64,000 nucleotides of DNA from assembly GCA_025435555.1 (NCBI GenBank), contig JAIWWG010000015.1, positions 62,001 through 126,000 of the forward strand. The letters run 5' to 3'. Within the stretch, counting starts at the first letter, position 1, and every line of letters begins with the position of its first letter. Made by a program: the position numbers and the translations under genes. The DNA comes from Chytriomyces cf. hyalinus JEL632 (lineage: Eukaryota > Chytridiomycota > Chytridiomycetes > Chytridiales > Chytriomycetaceae). This document shows positions 60,870 to 64,000 of the stretch, one piece after another. Below the pieces are notes generated by a model. The model made no database searches, had not been told where the DNA came from, and worked only from the letters and a program-made list of their open reading frames with translations.

Positions 60870-61304
60870 ACGGACTGAAGCTGAGCATGGAGCCGGTCTT
60901 CTTCTAAATTTCTTTTTGGGGTACCCAGTGTTTCTGTTCTCTTTTTTTTCCTTTGTACATTTAGTCATAGAGGCGTACATTTCAATTTCCTATTATGGTT
61001 CCGCCCCCCCTTTTCGCTTCTCCCCTTTGATATTATCGGAAGTGCAAGCCATGCTGTGGACAGTGACTGCAATTAAACATCTCGCAGCTAGCGTTTGTGA
61101 AAGAGAGTATCGCTTCTACCGTGATGAAAGGACTCTGAGTTGCGAAACAGATGACTTTAATCCCCCTCGGAACTGAATTTGTGAAACAAACCGCCCTTCA
61201 AAACTGCCCAAAAAAAAAGAAACGGGCACAAATTTCATTATCCGAATTCCACTTGTTTCCCCTGTGGAACTGTGAATAATCTAAAACAGTTTCCATTATC
61301 CATC
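60870..61304. other. Intergenic region between chimeras 3 and 4
   Basis: No gene supported; short plus-strand frames are open by chance. Confidence 0.4.
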
Positions 61305-62608
61305 ATGATTCCCGTGCTTTTCCTGCTGCTTGCCTCGCAGTCTTCGTATGCGCTTGACATTGGGTCTGGAAAACTCGGACACTGGGTCGAAGGCATCACC
61401 CCTCAAAACCTGGCCGACGTGGCTGACTGCCAGTCCACATATCGGCTGGAGGCTTCCATGAGCTGCGAGCAGATTGCGGACTTGAATGCACTGGTACGCC
61501 AAAATGAGATGTCTGGCGTGGACTGCTCATTTTGGAATACTTACGCTCTCTTCCTCCTTCACAAAAACACAGTCTCTCACTGCTTTCAAACGCTTGAATG
61601 CCAAACTGGATTGCTCAAATCCAGTCCCAGCAAAAGTCCTTGTTTGTGTGCCGCCAGGATCCAATCCCGAGAACGCGAATGCGATACCGACCGAAAGTCA
61701 GAGCGCTTCCATCACTGGCAATGCCAGTGACTCAAATAATGCTTTGGCTTCAGCAAGCACAACTACATCAACTACATCAACTACAACAACCACCTCTACT
61801 TCCAGTACAACAACTACATCAACGACCACAACAACAACAAGCTCCACAACGACAACCTCTTCAACTACAACCACAACTACCACTACAACAACCACTACAG
61901 AAGACATTCCATCGCCAACTCCAGTCGAACAACCTGTCGAACCAGTCATCGCAGTACCCGAACAGCCTCAACAGCCCACCACACCTGAACCTACCGTCGT
62001 CATTTCAATCGACACCTCCCCCGCCGCGCTTGCCCTGACCGACAGCCCACCGAATCTTTCCGGTGCAGACTTGGCAACGCAGTGTCTTCAACTTGCAAAC
62101 TACGCGCGTCAGCACTATAACCGGGGTGTTGCAGACCTTGTATGGGATCCAATGCTTGCTCAGTATGCCACGGAATCTGCGGCGTATTCTGCAAGTAACG
62201 GTTGCTCGCATTGTCATACCAACAGTGGGCCTGGAACGACTTGGTTTGTGCCTTTTTTTCCAGCTGAAAGCGAAAGAGAGAGAGAGAGAATGGTTGTTAA
62301 CTGTTTTTGACGGCAGGGGTCAAAATCTTTACTTGTCCAAGAAAAGTTGTCAAGAAGCGTACGATGGATGGGTAAACTGCATTTGTTTCGGACACATGAT
62401 CCACAACATTATCCTCATTTCTTTTTTATCCATCTTTCTGTCCTTCGTCTTTGTGCAGGTGACAAACGAAGCAGCGGGCAGAGACCCTGCAAACTTGGAC
62501 GCTGGACACTTTAAAAACATTGTTGGGTTCGCGGTGGATTACAAAACGATCGGATGCGGAGTGTCCACGGTGAATCTTGGGGCAACTGTTTGCAACTACG
62601 GGCTTTAA
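61305..62608 (+). CDS. Secreted LysM-CAP chimera 4
   Basis: Four exons (61305-61493, 61573-62243, 62317-62371, 62459-62608) sum to 1065 nt, 354 residues. Signal peptide (MIPVLFLLLASQSSYA), KLGHWVEGITPQN, LysM (CQSTYRLEASMSCEQIADLN .. RLNAKLDC .. VLVCVPP) with an intron after QIADLNAL, a linker dominated by about 50 Thr/Ser (ACA/ACT/ACC repeat) then PTPVEQPVEPV, and a CAP domain with NYARQHYNRGVADLVWD, CSHCHTNSGPG, WGQNLYLSKKSC, AYDGWVTNEAAGRDP, AGHFKNIVGFAVDY and CNYGL. The CAP is nearly the same as in chimera 3. The Thr-rich linker is a likely O-glycosylated stalk. Confidence 0.9.
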
Positions 62609-62802
62609 AAATTGTGTTCAAGTTTGGGGTTACTCTTTCAGCTGGGCTGATTTAAGACCATTTAGCTGGGGAGTAATTTGTGTAGTAAAATCATTGCTTA
62701 ATATCTCAATTCTTACTGTGCAGAGGCAGACCATCGATTTGCCTTCAACAGCTGTCAATACGTATTATAATTAGAATACGTTCATTTTTTAAGTAATCAT
62801 TA
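62609..62802. other. Short spacer before the tRNA gene
   Basis: Nothing recognised apart from AT-rich sequence. Confidence 0.4.
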
Positions 62803-62877
62803 GCTCCGTTAGCTCAGTTGGTTCAGAGCGTGGTGCTAATAACGCCAAGGTCACAGGTTCGATCCCTGTACGGAGCA
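62803..62877 (+). tRNA. tRNA-Ile (anticodon AAT)
   Basis: 75 nt without intron. Acceptor stem GCTCCGT pairs with ACGGAGC followed by discriminator A; D-arm TAGCTCAGTTGGTTCAGAGC (A box), anticodon loop CTAATAA with AAT, and T-arm CAGGTTCGATCCCTG (B box). A T run follows within about 10 bp, as expected for a pol III terminator. AAT is read as inosine-AU, the major eukaryotic isoleucine decoder. Confidence 0.96.
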
Positions 62878-63121
62878 TAGTTTTATTTTTGTAGGGTCCT
62901 TCCTTCCTGTCCACGGAGCGCGATCTTGTTTCTCTTTCTAACTGACAGGATGCTTGCACAACAGCACCCGCCCACATGCGACACAGTGTTGGCAGTGTCG
63001 GTCGCTGTAAGAACGAGCGGGAATAAGAGCGTCGTTTCTCCTTTCATTTACGTGAAATCTGTTTGTTTTAATCAAGCCGAAAAACCTCATAGCCCAACAA
63101 CTGGCACACGAACGAATAGAA
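62878..63121. other. Spacer between tRNA and last LysM gene
   Basis: Pol III terminator-like T tract right after the tRNA; the remainder is the promoter and leader of the next gene. Confidence 0.4.
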
Positions 63122-64000
63122 ATGACGCCGTTTGCCCTGTGCCTGATCGTTGCTGCCACGCTCTCCCACGCCTTCGAGACCCGCAAAGTGGGCCACTGGA
63201 ACCCGAATGTCGACTCCGCAAACATGCGCAACATCCTGTCATGTCAGTACACTGTCAGGATCGAGGGAGATGCTACGTGTAGACAGATTGCAGACTGGCA
63301 GCAGATTGTGAGCATCCCTATCTTGATTGTGTACGGCTGCTGCTGAACGGCTCTCTTTTTTTTCCAGACACTGGGATCGTTCCAGAAACTAAACCCGAAT
63401 CTGTCGTGTCTCTCGCCAATCTCGGACGGCATGCTTGTTTGCGTGCCAAATGATCCGCAGCCCGACTCTGCCGAGGAATCGACCGAATCCTCGTCAACCT
63501 CCAGGCCCGTCATTCTTCCAACAACCTTTAATGCGGACTTGGACACTTTATCAGCACAGACTGGAACTGTTGCAGCAAGTGGTACGGGTACCGTTGCTGC
63601 CACAACTAAGGTTACTGGAACACTTCAGGCAGCAGCGAGTGGGGTTACGAAAACTAAGACTGAGGTGATTGCCCAACGAATTTTTTAACTGAGCGTACTA
63701 AAACGACCACCAAATCCATGGTAGTCCCCTGCTCAAAGCACGACCGAGAGGCAGCAACCAACCGAAACAACCACCGATAGGAAGCAGCAACCCCCGGTCG
63801 AAACCACTACAGCATGGCAAGAACCAGCCCAAACCACCACAGAATGGCAGCAACCAGCCGAAACTACGACTGAATGGCAACGTCCAGCCGAACCCACGGG
63901 TAAGTCAACAGCATTCTGACTTCCTGTTGAAAACTAACCACAAAGCGGTTGACGATGGAAACCATTTACGTAACGATAGAAGCTCCACCCGTCGAGCAGC
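63122..64000 (+). CDS. Secreted LysM protein, probably fifth LysM-CAP chimera (cut by window edge)
   Basis: Signal peptide (MTPFALCLIVAATLSHA), KVGHWNPNVDSANMRNILSC, LysM (CQYTVRIEGDATCRQIADWQ .. KLNPNLSC .. DGMLVCVPN) with an intron after QIADWQQI, exactly where chimeras 2 and 4 have theirs. A Thr/Ala linker (TLSAQTGTVAASGTGTVAA) follows. After an intron (about 63666-63727) comes a linker of imperfect ETTTxWQxP units (SPAQSTTERQQPTETTTD .. TTTAWQEPAQTTTEWQQP), a donor at about 63900, and a further exon running off the edge. LysM and GHW block are nearest to chimera 2. The CAP domain is not yet reached, so its presence is inference. Confidence 0.82.

Overview
This window comes from the nuclear genome of a flagellated (zoosporic) fungus, most likely a chytrid. 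Genes are compact (often 50-250 bp apart) and carry many short introns (about 50-100 bp) with GTRAG..YAG ends. There are fungal families (Ndt80-type factor, OPT transporter, secreted LysM and CAP proteins). A clear BBS1 gene (48623-51428) points to a cilium-bearing cell, because BBSome genes are absent from non-flagellated fungi. The species cannot be named from the sequence alone.

Left part (1-25.5 kb): a 5'-complete but window-truncated NRPS-like enzyme (adenylation, carrier, membrane-bound Pls/PosA-type tail), a mitochondrial carrier, an OPT peptide transporter and an Ndt80/PhoG transcription factor, all on the minus strand. Then come a short-chain dehydrogenase (+), a SulP sulfate permease (-), an Nramp metal transporter (+), a large STAND protein (TIR-like, NACHT, WD40; +) and a probable C1orf109/AIRIM ribosome-biogenesis homologue (+).

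Middle part (26-43 kb): an 874-residue secreted mucin-like protein with four CGG-type cysteine modules and a CFEM-like block, built with mini-exons including a 12-nt one; a six-exon cyclophilin A; two small unknown minus-strand ORFs next to microsatellites; an RlmN-type radical SAM rRNA methyltransferase with a mitochondrial-looking leader; a tandem pair of bestrophin/UPF0187 anion channels; and an ASH1-type SET histone methyltransferase.

Right part (43.8-64 kb): mostly plus-strand secreted proteins. A tandem pair belongs to an unrecognised secreted family. Then come five secreted LysM proteins, four of them complete LysM-linker-CAP chimeras and the fifth cut by the right edge, plus one CAP protein with a Pro-Gln-Glu linker and no LysM. 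They are interrupted by BBS1, two tandem monoacylglycerol-lipase-like hydrolases, MUTYH (-) and a tRNA-Ile. The LysM-CAP array, with a shared GHW motif before the LysM and different CAP subtypes behind similar LysM domains, is the most distinctive feature. It looks like a locally expanding, domain-shuffling family of cell-surface or effector proteins. I saw no CRISPR array, no rRNA genes and no recognisable transposon or virus-derived element. Exon boundaries were worked out by eye; where the joined lengths are multiples of three I say so.
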